Shown: positions 53,356-61,636 of the stretch, piece by piece
Layout of the letters: each line of letters opens with the position of its first letter
How positions within the stretch are numbered: the first letter of the stretch is position 1
Source of the DNA: Ignavibacteria bacterium
Lineage (GTDB): Bacteria > Bacteroidota > Ignavibacteria > Ch128b
Assembly (NCBI GenBank): GCA_013177855.1
Contig: JABLYA010000001.1
Coordinates: 977,231-1,041,230 of the forward strand
Direction: 5' to 3'
DNA length: 64,000 nucleotides
Made by a program: the position numbers and the translations under genes
Notes under the pieces: model-generated
Databases searched by the model: none
What the model saw: only the letters and a program-made list of their open reading frames with translations
Told to the model about the DNA's origin: nothing

Positions 53356-54495
53356 CTAAGCCACCCCATATTTAATAATTTCCTCGCCAAATTTTGACTT
53401 TAATTTATCGATTATGCGTAGAATTCGACGCTCTTTTTCTTCTCGTGACGGGAACAAAGAAACCTGTTCTACTGACAGAACAAAGTTAGACAGATGAATA
53501 CCAATCAATCTTATTGAGACTCTTCTTGTGTAAGCTTTGTGAAATAATTCTCTGGCAACAGAATAAATGATTTTGTCGTTATCAGTTGGTTCTCTGATTG
53601 TCTTTGTACGAGTAATTGTAACAAAGTCAGAGTATCTTAATTTAATTCCGATTGTTCTCGTAAGATAATTTTCTTCTCTTAATGAGTGTGCTGCATCTTC
53701 AATAAGTTCGAGCAAAGTTTTTTCGATAAACTCAACATCCGTTGTATCGGTATGATAAGTAGTTTCGCGGCTTATGCTTTTTTGCTCGTAATTTATATCA
53801 AATGTAGTTGAGCCAGTTCCACAGGCGTGGTCATGTAAAATTTCGCCATATTTACCAAAGATAAAAGAGAAATAAGATTTTGGTGTTTGTGCAATTTGAC
53901 CAATTGTATAAAAGCCGCGAGTGTTAAGTTCTTTTTTCATCACTTCACCAACGCCGGGCATTGCTTCCACAGGAAGAGGTGAAAGAAATTCTGCTTCTTG
54001 ACCAGGTACGACAAACGTTATTCCCTGTGGTTTCGCATAATCGGAAGCAACTTTTGCGACAAATTTATTTGATGCAATTCCAATTGAACAGGGGAGTCCG
54101 AGCTCATGTTTAATTTCAGTTTGAACTCTTGAAGCAAAAAAGTAAGGATGACCATAGATCCTTTCGCAGCCTGAAAAATCCAGGTAGAATTCATCAATTG
54201 ATGCTTGTTCAACAACTGGGAAATATTTTTCAAGCAATTTCCTAACGGCTCGCGAAAAACGCACATATTCATCGTAATGACCGCGAATGTAAATTCCATT
54301 GGGACACAACTGATATGCTTTTCTGATTGGCATTGCAGAGTGAAGTCCATATTCTCTTGCTTCATAAGAGCATGCAGCAACCACGCCGCGTCCTTTTGGG
54401 TCACCGCCAACAATTACAGGTTTGCCTTCAAGAGATGGATCAAGGATTCGTTCAACCGAAATAAAAAATGCGTCTAAATCAAGATGAAAGATCAT
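53356..54495 (-). CDS. dinB: DNA polymerase IV (DinB), Y family
   Basis: Translesion polymerase, 379 aa. Catalytic motifs: FHLDLDAFFISVE, VAACSYEAREYGL, and QASIDEFYLDFSG; helix-hairpin-helix EAMPGVGEVMKKELNTRGF; little-finger domain SISRETTYHTDTTD. Near the C-terminus EQVSLFPS is a likely clamp-binding peptide. Start at 54495 gives MIFHLDLDAFF directly. Nearby split DnaE/ImuC and lexA suggest an SOS mutagenesis group, but I cannot identify a LexA site upstream. Confidence 0.96.
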   Translation of the reverse strand: MIFHLDLDAFFISVERILDPSLEGKPVIVGGDPKGRGVVAACSYEAREYGLHSAMPIRKAYQLCPNGIYIRGHYDEYVRFSRAVRKLLEKYFPVVEQASIDEFYLDFSGCERIYGHPYFFASRVQTEIKHELGLPCSIGIASNKFVAKVASDYAKPQGITFVVPGQEAEFLSPLPVEAMPGVGEVMKKELNTRGFYTIGQIAQTPKSYFSFIFGKYGEILHDHACGTGSTTFDINYEQKSISRETTYHTDTTDVEFIEKTLLELIEDAAHSLREENYLTRTIGIKLRYSDFVTITRTKTIREPTDNDKIIYSVARELFHKAYTRRVSIRLIGIHLSNFVLSVEQVSLFPSREEKERRILRIIDKLKSKFGEEIIKYGVA

Positions 54496-54990
54496 ATCAA
54501 TCTATGATTAAGAATGAATGATATAGGAATTAGAAATTTCTTTTTCAAACAGAGGAGAAAGTTATGATTTCACTCTTTCAAAGTTTTAATTAATGGATCT
54601 GGCAATTCCCCTATAATTAATTTCATCTCGTTGAGGTTTGATGCTTTTTTGAAATATCATTTGAAATGTTTTAAAATATGATAAAAAAGATTTTACACCA
54701 GAAAACAAAATCCTGAGAGGATGAAATTATTATAGATCAAAATCAACCACTCCACAATCCAAAATCCTGAAAGGATGACATTATCAAATTGTTCTTCTTA
54801 TAAAAACTTATTTTAATCAATGTCTGAATAATTTAGCAGATAAATTGAAGTAATATCGAGATCTCTAATAAACTGTAAATTATCAGTCCAGTATTGATTC
54901 TAAAACAATCTCTCACCATTCATTTTTATTTCTAATTCTAATACTCTCGAGAATAGAAACGATTAAATTACAAACCTGGAATTAGGCGGT
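54496..54990. repeat. Gene-free stretch with AATCCTGAAAGGATG repeats
   Basis: About 500 bp between dinB and ogt. Two copies of AAAATCCTGA(G/A)AGGATGA(A/C)ATTAT lie at 54707-54730 and 54761-54784, period 54 bp, matching copies at 38822, 40774, 41468 and 41521. Each contains a small ATCCT/AGGAT hairpin. Nothing coding was seen; the intervals are too short and unlike CRISPR spacers. Confidence 0.75.
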
Positions 54991-55461
54991 TTATAAAACT
55001 CCTTCAAGTTTGAGCAGCCATTTCTTGCGCCATAAACCGCTGGCATAACCTGTAAGACTGCCATCACTACCAATTACTCGATGACAGGGAATTACAATTG
55101 AAATTGGATTTTTGCCAATTGCCTGTCCAACCGCTCGAACTGCACTCTGATTTTTAATTCGTTTGGAAATATCTCCATAACTCAATGTTTTTCCATAAGG
55201 AATTTTCAATAACTCTTTCCAGACTCTTCGCTGAAATTCTGTCCCTGCAGGATTTAATTTTAAATCAAATGATTTTCTCCTGCCCTGAAAATATTCGTCA
55301 AGTTGTTTGATGCAATCCTGAATAATTTTACTGGATGAATCTTGAATTGATTTATCTTCTTTTTTCACAAAATCAATTCCTGTTATTCCTTTTTCGTCAG
55401 CAGAAATTTTCAGGATGCCGATTGGAGATTTGTAATAAGCAATTTCGATTGAGTCTTTCAT
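54991..55461 (-). CDS. ogt: Methylated-DNA-protein cysteine methyltransferase (Ogt)
   Basis: DNA repair protein that removes alkyl groups from O6-alkylguanine onto its own Cys. Active site IVIPCHRVIGSDGSLTGYASG; helix-turn-helix RRVWKELLKIPYGKTLSYGD. Length ~156 aa. I take the ATG at 55461, which has AAGGA nine bases upstream; an in-frame ATG at 55485 lies before it. It is an isolated gene facing leftward; an Ada-type regulator is absent. Confidence 0.94.
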   Translation of the reverse strand: MKDSIEIAYYKSPIGILKISADEKGITGIDFVKKEDKSIQDSSSKIIQDCIKQLDEYFQGRRKSFDLKLNPAGTEFQRRVWKELLKIPYGKTLSYGDISKRIKNQSAVRAVGQAIGKNPISIVIPCHRVIGSDGSLTGYASGLWRKKWLLKLEGVL

Positions 55462-55539
55462 AAAATTTTCCTTTTTGTTTCTCAAAAATAATTAGTTTAG
55501 GGAAGGCTATAAATTGAAATTTGAAATTTTATGGATATT

Positions 55540-55592
55540 AGTTTTTAATTTTCTCTCGCGGATTTCGCAGATTAACGCAGATAAATTTTTAT
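55540..55592. repeat. Common short repeat (GCGGATTTCGCAGATTAACGCAGAT)
   Basis: TCTCGCGGATTTCGCAGATTA followed by ACGCAGATAAATTT is a sequence I recall as widely dispersed in bacterial genomes. It sits between ogt and the sorting-domain fragment. Only one copy is seen in this window. Confidence 0.4.
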
Positions 55593-55645
55593 GCAATTGC
55601 GAGCAACTCTTAATTTCATTTATATCAATTGCAATTGCTAAAACT

Positions 55646-55873
55646 TCACTTCATCAGAACAAATTTCTTCGATTGAACAAACGAACCACACTTTAACTGA
55701 TAAATGTAAATGCCTGAAGTTAGATTGTATTTATTGGCATCAAACTCTATTTCATACTCTCCAGGTTGCTTTGTTTCATTCACAAGTGTTGCTATTTCAC
55801 TCCCAAGTAAATCAAAAACCTTTAGATTTGTGAAATCGGAACTTGCAATCGAGAATTCTATCTCTGTTTCCAA
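55646..55873 (-). pseudogene. Orphan C-terminal sorting-domain fragment
   Basis: 75 codons matching the end of a type-IX-like sorting domain: TEIEFSIASSDFTNLKVFDL, GSEIATLVNETKQPGEYEIEF, FDANKYNLTSGIYIYQLK, ending SKKFVLMK. The YPNPFNP start that should precede it is missing, and upstream bases (TTAATT at 55875) give no normal start other than a TTG. The residues are close to those of the FG-GAP protein's tail (VNEPKQPGVYEIEFDASKY), so this is probably a decayed 3' end of a similar secreted protein. Confidence 0.65.
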
Positions 55874-56090
55874 ATTAAAGGAGAACTAAACAATCAAATA
55901 TCTTTTTAATCGTCTTTTTTATTTCAGTTTAACCTCAAAGGAAAAACAAAAAATTAATTTTGTGGAATCAATAATTTTAATCTATCTTAAAGCTTCGGTG
56001 AAATAACTGAAAGCATTTTCAGAAACTCAAAATCTTCAAGGAAGACACCAAGTATCGCAAAGATTAAAAAAACCTTATTATCTATCTTGC

Positions 56091-57398
56091 TCAATCTAGA
56101 GCTTTTATATTTACCGCACATTTTGTTAACTGATTCTTTTTCCTGTCAAAACTATCCTCAAGATAGAAGCTAACTTTTCTGCCAGTAGTTAGTTTTTCTT
56201 TTTTGCTTAAAAAATCTTTTGCCTTAAAGTAATAAGCTTTTTTGTCATCTGTCTCTATAAATCCAGATTTACCATCGGCGAATATATTTTTTATTTTTCC
56301 TGTCAATTGTGTTTGTCCTTCAAATCTTAATTTCTCCCAAAGTGGTTTAAGCTCTTTTAAAATCTCTCCTTCATCTCTGATTGAATTGACATTAATTTGA
56401 TATTCATTAACCAGTTGAGTTAGTTTGTTATCAATTTTCCAATTATGTTTATTTCGTATAGAATAGATTAATTCAATATGAGGTTTAATATACTGATTGA
56501 GTTTTTTTACTTTCAATAAATCTATCAGCCAGCCATAAAGTTTAATTTTGCTTTTTGATTCACCGAAGTTAAGAGCGCTTTTAACCGCATACTTGAGAGC
56601 TTCATCATATCTTTTTTGGGCATATAAAATTTCCGAAATATCTTTTTCAATAAACCACTCTGGTTTAGTGGAATAAATATCCATAAGCAAGTTGAAAGCT
56701 TCTTCATAATCTTTTAATCCTGATTGAGCGAGTGCAATGTTTCTTTTGAGCCAGACTTCATTTCCATAATGAAGTTTGGAAAAAATATTAAGTGCCTTTT
56801 GGGATAACTCAATACATTCCCGATATTTTCCTTTTTCAAGGAGAATATCAGACTTGGTCTTATACCACTTCTCTTTATCCGAAGCTATTTCTCTTCCCGG
56901 GTTATCCTGGGAACTTACTTTTCTAACAGCTTCACTTAATTTGTCTGGATTTAATTTATCGAGCCACTCAGAAATTTTATCGGGATTATAATTAGGCTTA
57001 TCAGTTAAATAATCGATTACTTTGAAACAGGTGATTGTGTATGGAGAAAATTTGTCATCTTGATTCGTTAATTCCGTTATTGCATTTGCTGCTTTTAAAA
57101 ATTTTTCCTCGTCCTTGATTTCATCTTGTCTAATTTCTGTGTAATAGATACACCATGCGTAAGTATTTTTGATCTGATTAAAGTCAGGATAATGTTTATA
57201 AACTTCTCGACTTATTTTCAATCCTTCGTTGTATTGACCTGTTTTTTGCAGGCAATATGCATAACCCCAACCAATCCATTCATTGCAATCATCTCTAAAA
57301 TTCTCCCATAAGTTTTTATAAATCGGAAGAGCTTCCTGAAATTTTTTCTCCTTTCGGAGTTGTTCTGCTTTCTGTTTCAACGAGTTAAAGTCTGACAT
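56091..57398 (-). CDS. TPR protein with C-terminal cold-shock-like domain
   Basis: 435 aa. The N-terminal ~330 residues are TPR-like helices (FQEALPIYKNLWENF, TGQYNEGLKISREVYKHY, KYRECIELSQKALNIF, LKDYEEAFNLLMDIYSTKP). The last ~75 residues are an OB/cold-shock-type fold: TGKIKNIFADGKSGFIETDD, YYFKAKDFLSKKEKL, RKVSFYLEDSF. It may bind RNA or DNA. The start at 57398 has AAGGGG six bases upstream; another at 57452 would add a hydrophobic leader. It lies 70 bp after the RecD-like helicase, so the pair may form one functional unit. I know no named family with this architecture. Confidence 0.75.
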   Translation of the reverse strand: MSDFNSLKQKAEQLRKEKKFQEALPIYKNLWENFRDDCNEWIGWGYAYCLQKTGQYNEGLKISREVYKHYPDFNQIKNTYAWCIYYTEIRQDEIKDEEKFLKAANAITELTNQDDKFSPYTITCFKVIDYLTDKPNYNPDKISEWLDKLNPDKLSEAVRKVSSQDNPGREIASDKEKWYKTKSDILLEKGKYRECIELSQKALNIFSKLHYGNEVWLKRNIALAQSGLKDYEEAFNLLMDIYSTKPEWFIEKDISEILYAQKRYDEALKYAVKSALNFGESKSKIKLYGWLIDLLKVKKLNQYIKPHIELIYSIRNKHNWKIDNKLTQLVNEYQINVNSIRDEGEILKELKPLWEKLRFEGQTQLTGKIKNIFADGKSGFIETDDKKAYYFKAKDFLSKKEKLTTGRKVSFYLEDSFDRKKNQLTKCAVNIKALD

Positions 57399-57468
57399 TT
57401 TTTGCCCCTTAATAATTACAATAATGATTTGTTTAATGATAAAATGTAACAATGGATCAGGTTTCTTC

Positions 57469-59610
57469 TCACTTTACTCCACCCTGTAATAATTTTTGCA
57501 TTTCTTCAATAACTCCCGTTGATCTAGTATAGAGTACCTCAAATTTCGTAAAAACTCCTTTGCCATTATAGTAAAACTTCACCACCATTGTTAAGCCCCC
57601 TTTGGTGAATGTATATATCTCATGATAACTTTTGTGTTCTATGCCGGCTATTTTAATTCCCTGCTCGTCTACTTTCTGTTTGATATTCTCATAAAATTCT
57701 TTCAGGAATGGTTTATCTTCGGGAAATTCAAAACTTGGTTCGTCGGCTGGAGTGCCTGAGTCCTCGTCTCGAACAATTATTCTCTTACCTTCCAGAGTTT
57801 TAAGTAATTCAAAAATTTTATTTATCCAATCGGTAATAGTTTTAGCCTCACATTTAACCTTGGATATTTTACCCTTATTGTTATAGTAAATTATAAAGAA
57901 TGCTTCTTCATCCCTATAGGAAAAATAGTAGTGTTCACCATACTGATGATGTTTAATTTTTTCAATTGAAATTTCCTCATCTTTTATTAAATCAACAACA
58001 ACATAAAAGATGTTTTTTAAAATCTCAGGATGATCTGGGAATTCAAAAGGAATCTCCGTCGGGAGATTTTTTCTGTCAAGTATAATCATATCTTTTTCAT
58101 AGGTTATAGGAGATCTCTTTTCAACCTGAACGATTCCGGTATCTATTTTTAGATTAGGTTCATTAATCACATAAATTTTTTCTTTGCCCCTTGTTATAGC
58201 AGTGTAAAGCCATCTGAAATAATTTGAATTTCGATATCCAACGGGAGAACGACAATTAATAAAAACATTTTTCCACTCTCCGCCTTGTGCTTTATGACAG
58301 GTAATCGCATAACCAAATTTTAGTTGGAGAGCATTGAACCAGACATCATCTCTAAGCGCTTCTTTAAATTCAATAGATTGAGGTTTTAGCTCTGCGTTTC
58401 GCATTTTGAAGTCAACATAAAGCGCCTGCAATTCTTCCTTTTCAAGAGTCGGCTTATCTGAAAAGATTAGATTCTCTATCACCTTTGCTGAAATTTCATC
58501 TACTGAATAGTCAACTCGAGCCGTTATATCACGGAAGCATAATTCAATTTTTTGTTCTTTAATTTTTTCATGTTCATCCTTAATTTTAATTGTGACTGGA
58601 ATTACTTGCCTATCCCCAACAGAGGTTATCTCAAGAAACTCTCCGTTTAACAAATCATACTTATAGTTATTTCTTACAACAACTACCCGATCACCAGGTT
58701 TTAGATCTTTATCTCCATTCCATAGATTTTCTCTTATCCAATTGTTGTACTCGTAAACCTGAGAATTCGTATATGCTATTATTATTGTATCGTTTTTGTT
58801 ATAGCCATTGAAAATTCGGAAATACACTCTATCCATTTCACCGGCTTTTATACTTTGAACATCTCTATCATTTGAATCAATATAAATCTGACCAAAATTA
58901 TTTTTCTTTAAATAATTACGAATTCGAAAAGCATTACTTAAAATTCCACTTTCTCTTTTCTGTCTTACGATTTCTGTCAGCTCAAATTCGTCGACTGTAA
59001 TCCCATAATTTTCTAAGAGATAATCTTTATCCAGCGCCGGTGAAGTTGCCATATTGACAGGTGCAAGCTGACATTCATCACCGATTAGAATTAATTTTCG
59101 TCTTGATTTATAATCAAAATATTTAATGTATTTAATTAAATCTTTCAATACTCTCCCCGAACCAAATCTTAAGTAAACATCATCAGCGTATTGATCGGAG
59201 ATCATTGAGGCTTCATCAACAATATAGACCGCATCTTGATTACTATTGTTTATTCTAATATCAAAATAAAATTTTATCGCCTCGGTCCCATCAATATCTT
59301 TATGTTTTTCTTCCTCTATGACCGTGGTTGAGTAAATCATTCTATGAATAGTGGAAGCATATTTACCCGTCCGATCTGACAAAATTTTTGCTGCTCTTCC
59401 GGTTGGTGCTGCAAGATGAAATTCTCGATTAATTGAATTGAGATAGTCCGTCAGACCTTTAGTGATAAAAGTTTTACCTGTACCAGCAGCTCCTTTAATT
59501 ATGAAACAAAATGTATCGCCCTGTAAAAATTTGTCAAGGTTTTCTACTAATTCTCTTTGCCCCTTAGTGAGATTGTAATCTGAAAAAAACTTTTTTAAAG
59601 ACATAGACAA
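57469..59610 (-). CDS. RecD-like DNA helicase with duplicated C-terminal domain
   Basis: 713-aa superfamily 1B helicase. Walker A IIKGAAGTGKTFITKGLTDY; LAAPTGRAAKILSDRTGKYA (motif Ia); VYIVDEASMISDQ (II); LILIGDECQLAPV (III); C-terminal UvrD-like GYAITCHKAQGGEWKNV and LYTAITRGKEKIYVI (V/VI). The last ~200 residues hold two copies of an unknown domain (about 525-610 and 620-705): each opens FP-x-x, then I-x-H-x-x-Y-x-E-x-Y-x-F and ends in YYN-x-KG. It precedes the TPR/cold-shock gene on the same strand. Function is likely DNA processing or defence. Confidence 0.85.
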   Translation of the reverse strand: MSMSLKKFFSDYNLTKGQRELVENLDKFLQGDTFCFIIKGAAGTGKTFITKGLTDYLNSINREFHLAAPTGRAAKILSDRTGKYASTIHRMIYSTTVIEEEKHKDIDGTEAIKFYFDIRINNSNQDAVYIVDEASMISDQYADDVYLRFGSGRVLKDLIKYIKYFDYKSRRKLILIGDECQLAPVNMATSPALDKDYLLENYGITVDEFELTEIVRQKRESGILSNAFRIRNYLKKNNFGQIYIDSNDRDVQSIKAGEMDRVYFRIFNGYNKNDTIIIAYTNSQVYEYNNWIRENLWNGDKDLKPGDRVVVVRNNYKYDLLNGEFLEITSVGDRQVIPVTIKIKDEHEKIKEQKIELCFRDITARVDYSVDEISAKVIENLIFSDKPTLEKEELQALYVDFKMRNAELKPQSIEFKEALRDDVWFNALQLKFGYAITCHKAQGGEWKNVFINCRSPVGYRNSNYFRWLYTAITRGKEKIYVINEPNLKIDTGIVQVEKRSPITYEKDMIILDRKNLPTEIPFEFPDHPEILKNIFYVVVDLIKDEEISIEKIKHHQYGEHYYFSYRDEEAFFIIYYNNKGKISKVKCEAKTITDWINKIFELLKTLEGKRIIVRDEDSGTPADEPSFEFPEDKPFLKEFYENIKQKVDEQGIKIAGIEHKSYHEIYTFTKGGLTMVVKFYYNGKGVFTKFEVLYTRSTGVIEEMQKLLQGGVK

Positions 59611-59810
59611 AACATGTATGGTGAAAAATTTTTAAGCTCGGATTTAACTTAAAAAATTTATTTTGTTAATCAAATCGTTGGGGATGAATTTTCTTAGCTG
59701 AACTCAAGATGGATGAATTCCCTTCGCCACTGGAGAACTTTTTTGAAATTCATTGAAAAAATTAATCCAGAGCTTACTGGAGAGATCAATTAAAATAGTT
59801 TGCAAATTGG

Positions 59811-60425
59811 TCATTTCTTCATCATTCTATAAACTCCCACAACCGCGCCAACAATTTTGAACTTATCATAATCGGCTTTTATCTCAATCGGCTTGTAAGC
59901 TTTATTTTCTGATTTCAAAATTATTGTCCCATTTTGTCGGAAAAATCTTTTCACAACTGCCGAGTCATCAAGAATAGCAACCACAATTTGCCCATCGGTA
60001 ATTGTCGCATTTGGATTGACAATGATTATGTCTCCATCAAAAATATAAGCGTCTTTCAAACTATCACCTTTCACTCTTAGAAGGAAAGAATCTCGTGGAA
60101 TTCTCACAATTGACGGAAGTTCAACTGTATCAATTGCATCAGGATAAATTACAAGGGGATTTCCTGCAGCAACTTCTCCAAGAACTGGTCTGGGGATAAA
60201 AAGTTTATCAGAAATAGTCAATTCTATCCCGCGGGCAAGTTTTGGATTCCGTTTGATAAATCCTTTTTGTTCAAGTGATCTGAGATGCTGTTGAACTGTT
60301 GCTCGATTCTTATAGCCAAAATGTCGAGCAATTTCAGCCAGTGTTGGCGGAATTTGTTTTGTTGCAATCATATCAATTATGTAATCGAGAATTCTTCTTT
60401 GAATTTCTGTGAGTTGTTTTGCCAT
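59811..60425 (-). CDS. lexA: LexA SOS repressor
   Basis: Transcription repressor of the SOS response, 204 aa, cleaved after RecA* activation. N-terminal winged helix: QIPPTLAEIARHFGYKNRATVQQHLRSLE. Cleavage site context GEVAAGNP (Ala-Gly). Catalytic Ser in RVKGDSLKDAYIFDGD; Lys in SAVVKRFF. The usual GDSM is GDSL. The ATG at 60425 has CCTCC on the plus strand (GGAGG) upstream. Likely controls dinB and the polymerase halves, but boxes were not identified. Confidence 0.94.
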   Translation of the reverse strand: MAKQLTEIQRRILDYIIDMIATKQIPPTLAEIARHFGYKNRATVQQHLRSLEQKGFIKRNPKLARGIELTISDKLFIPRPVLGEVAAGNPLVIYPDAIDTVELPSIVRIPRDSFLLRVKGDSLKDAYIFDGDIIIVNPNATITDGQIVVAILDDSAVVKRFFRQNGTIILKSENKAYKPIEIKADYDKFKIVGAVVGVYRMMKK

Positions 60426-60570
60426 TTTCTCCTCCAGGGAAAATTTTTTATCACACCTATTGCCTTGAGGTTTATGCGAAAAACAAAGTACTGGGAAATT
60501 ATAAAGTTATGTTTTGAATAACGAGTTTGAATTTTACTCGGACAATCCCGGTTAATTATGTTTCTCTGGT

Positions 60571-61512
60571 CTAATTTTCTACAATTGAATTCAATCTCGG
60601 ATATGCTTTCAACATCGTTTCGGGAATCTTTACTTTCATTCTTTCATTAAGCAAATGCATCAATTCAAATGCATTTGCAACACCCTTACCCTGAGGATGA
60701 TTGTTCATAATGATGAAAACTTCTTTCACTTTATCAAAGACTTCCTTTATCTTTTGTGATATTTCTACAAGTTCACCCATTGAATAAAGATAATCATATC
60801 TCAGGCTCTGTTGTTTGTAAGCTTCGTCAGGATCGTCCAATGTTTTTTCTTTTCCAAAGCTTCGTATGGAATGCAGCCAGGCTTCTTTGTTTCTTCCATG
60901 AAATCGGATGTATGCCCTGCCATTTGTAACAATTGGTTCAAATGGCAAAGCCTCGCCAATTTGCGGCTGATCAATTGTGCAAAAAGTGAGATCAAGTTCG
61001 TTGAAAAATTTATAAACATCTGGATTATTCCATGATTTGTGCCGCACCTCAACAAATTTATTGTAGTCTTGAAATATCTCACTGAGCTTTTGAAGATACT
61101 CAGCAGCTGCATTACTAAACGCAAACGAATAAGGAAACTGGATTAATATTCCCCCGAGCCGATTTGCTTTTGCAAGTATTTCAAGATTTTTTGTAAAAGC
61201 TTTGATGTTTTCATCGGTGAATTTTCTTTTATGAGTAAAATCCTGATGAAGTTTGATTGTAAAAACAAAATCATTTTTATCAGAAACTTTACCAACCCAT
61301 CCTCTTGCTGTAGATGGAGAAACATAAGTGTAATAAGTGGAATTTACTTCAACACAATTAAAGTATTGAGAGTAGAACTCGAGCCAGTCATAATCTCTCG
61401 ATTGTTGTTGTGAATAAAATGGTCCAATCCAATCTTTGTATGACCAGCCTGCTGTGCCGATGTGAAGTAACGAACGGGTATGCAAAGACGGAGGAACAGG
61501 AAAGTCTGCCAT
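60571..61512 (-). CDS. DUF72 domain protein (YecE-like)
   Basis: 313-aa DUF72/YecE-type TIM-barrel protein: LHIGTAGWSYKDWIGPFYS, FNCVEVNSTYYTYVSPST, KLHQDFTHKRKF, GGILIQFPYSF, VEVRHKSWNN, YIRFHGRNKEAW. The family is widely conserved, of uncertain function. Its length exceeds the common ~250 aa. It lies ~145 bp upstream of lexA, same strand; no shared function is evident. Confidence 0.9.
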   Translation of the reverse strand: MADFPVPPSLHTRSLLHIGTAGWSYKDWIGPFYSQQQSRDYDWLEFYSQYFNCVEVNSTYYTYVSPSTARGWVGKVSDKNDFVFTIKLHQDFTHKRKFTDENIKAFTKNLEILAKANRLGGILIQFPYSFAFSNAAAEYLQKLSEIFQDYNKFVEVRHKSWNNPDVYKFFNELDLTFCTIDQPQIGEALPFEPIVTNGRAYIRFHGRNKEAWLHSIRSFGKEKTLDDPDEAYKQQSLRYDYLYSMGELVEISQKIKEVFDKVKEVFIIMNNHPQGKGVANAFELMHLLNERMKVKIPETMLKAYPRLNSIVEN

Positions 61513-61583
61513 AATGGTTTAGTATGTTTAGTTATTTATCGAAAGTTAATTTAAGATTTTAATCGGCAAGAAAAAATTTTTGT

Positions 61584-61607
61584 AGAGGCACTCAGCCGAG
61601 TGTCTCT
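61584..61607. repeat. Inverted repeat AGAGGCACTC/GAGTGTCTCT
   Basis: Ten-base stem with one G-T pair around a 4-base loop, 30 bp downstream of the FG-GAP gene stop on the minus strand. Could serve as a terminator; no clear T run, and similar palindromes are common in bacteria of this type. Confidence 0.4.
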
Positions 61608-61636
61608 GCAGTGAAGTCTAATCTGTTAAGATTTTT

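Noticed and set aside
54700-54790. AATCCTGAAAGGATG pair as a small CRISPR
   Set aside because: Only two copies here, dispersed elsewhere singly; a short hairpin repeat, with no cas gene.
60426-60570. LexA box upstream of lexA
   Set aside because: I could not find a convincing palindrome shared by the upstream regions of lexA, dinB and the polymerase; the consensus for this lineage is not known to me.
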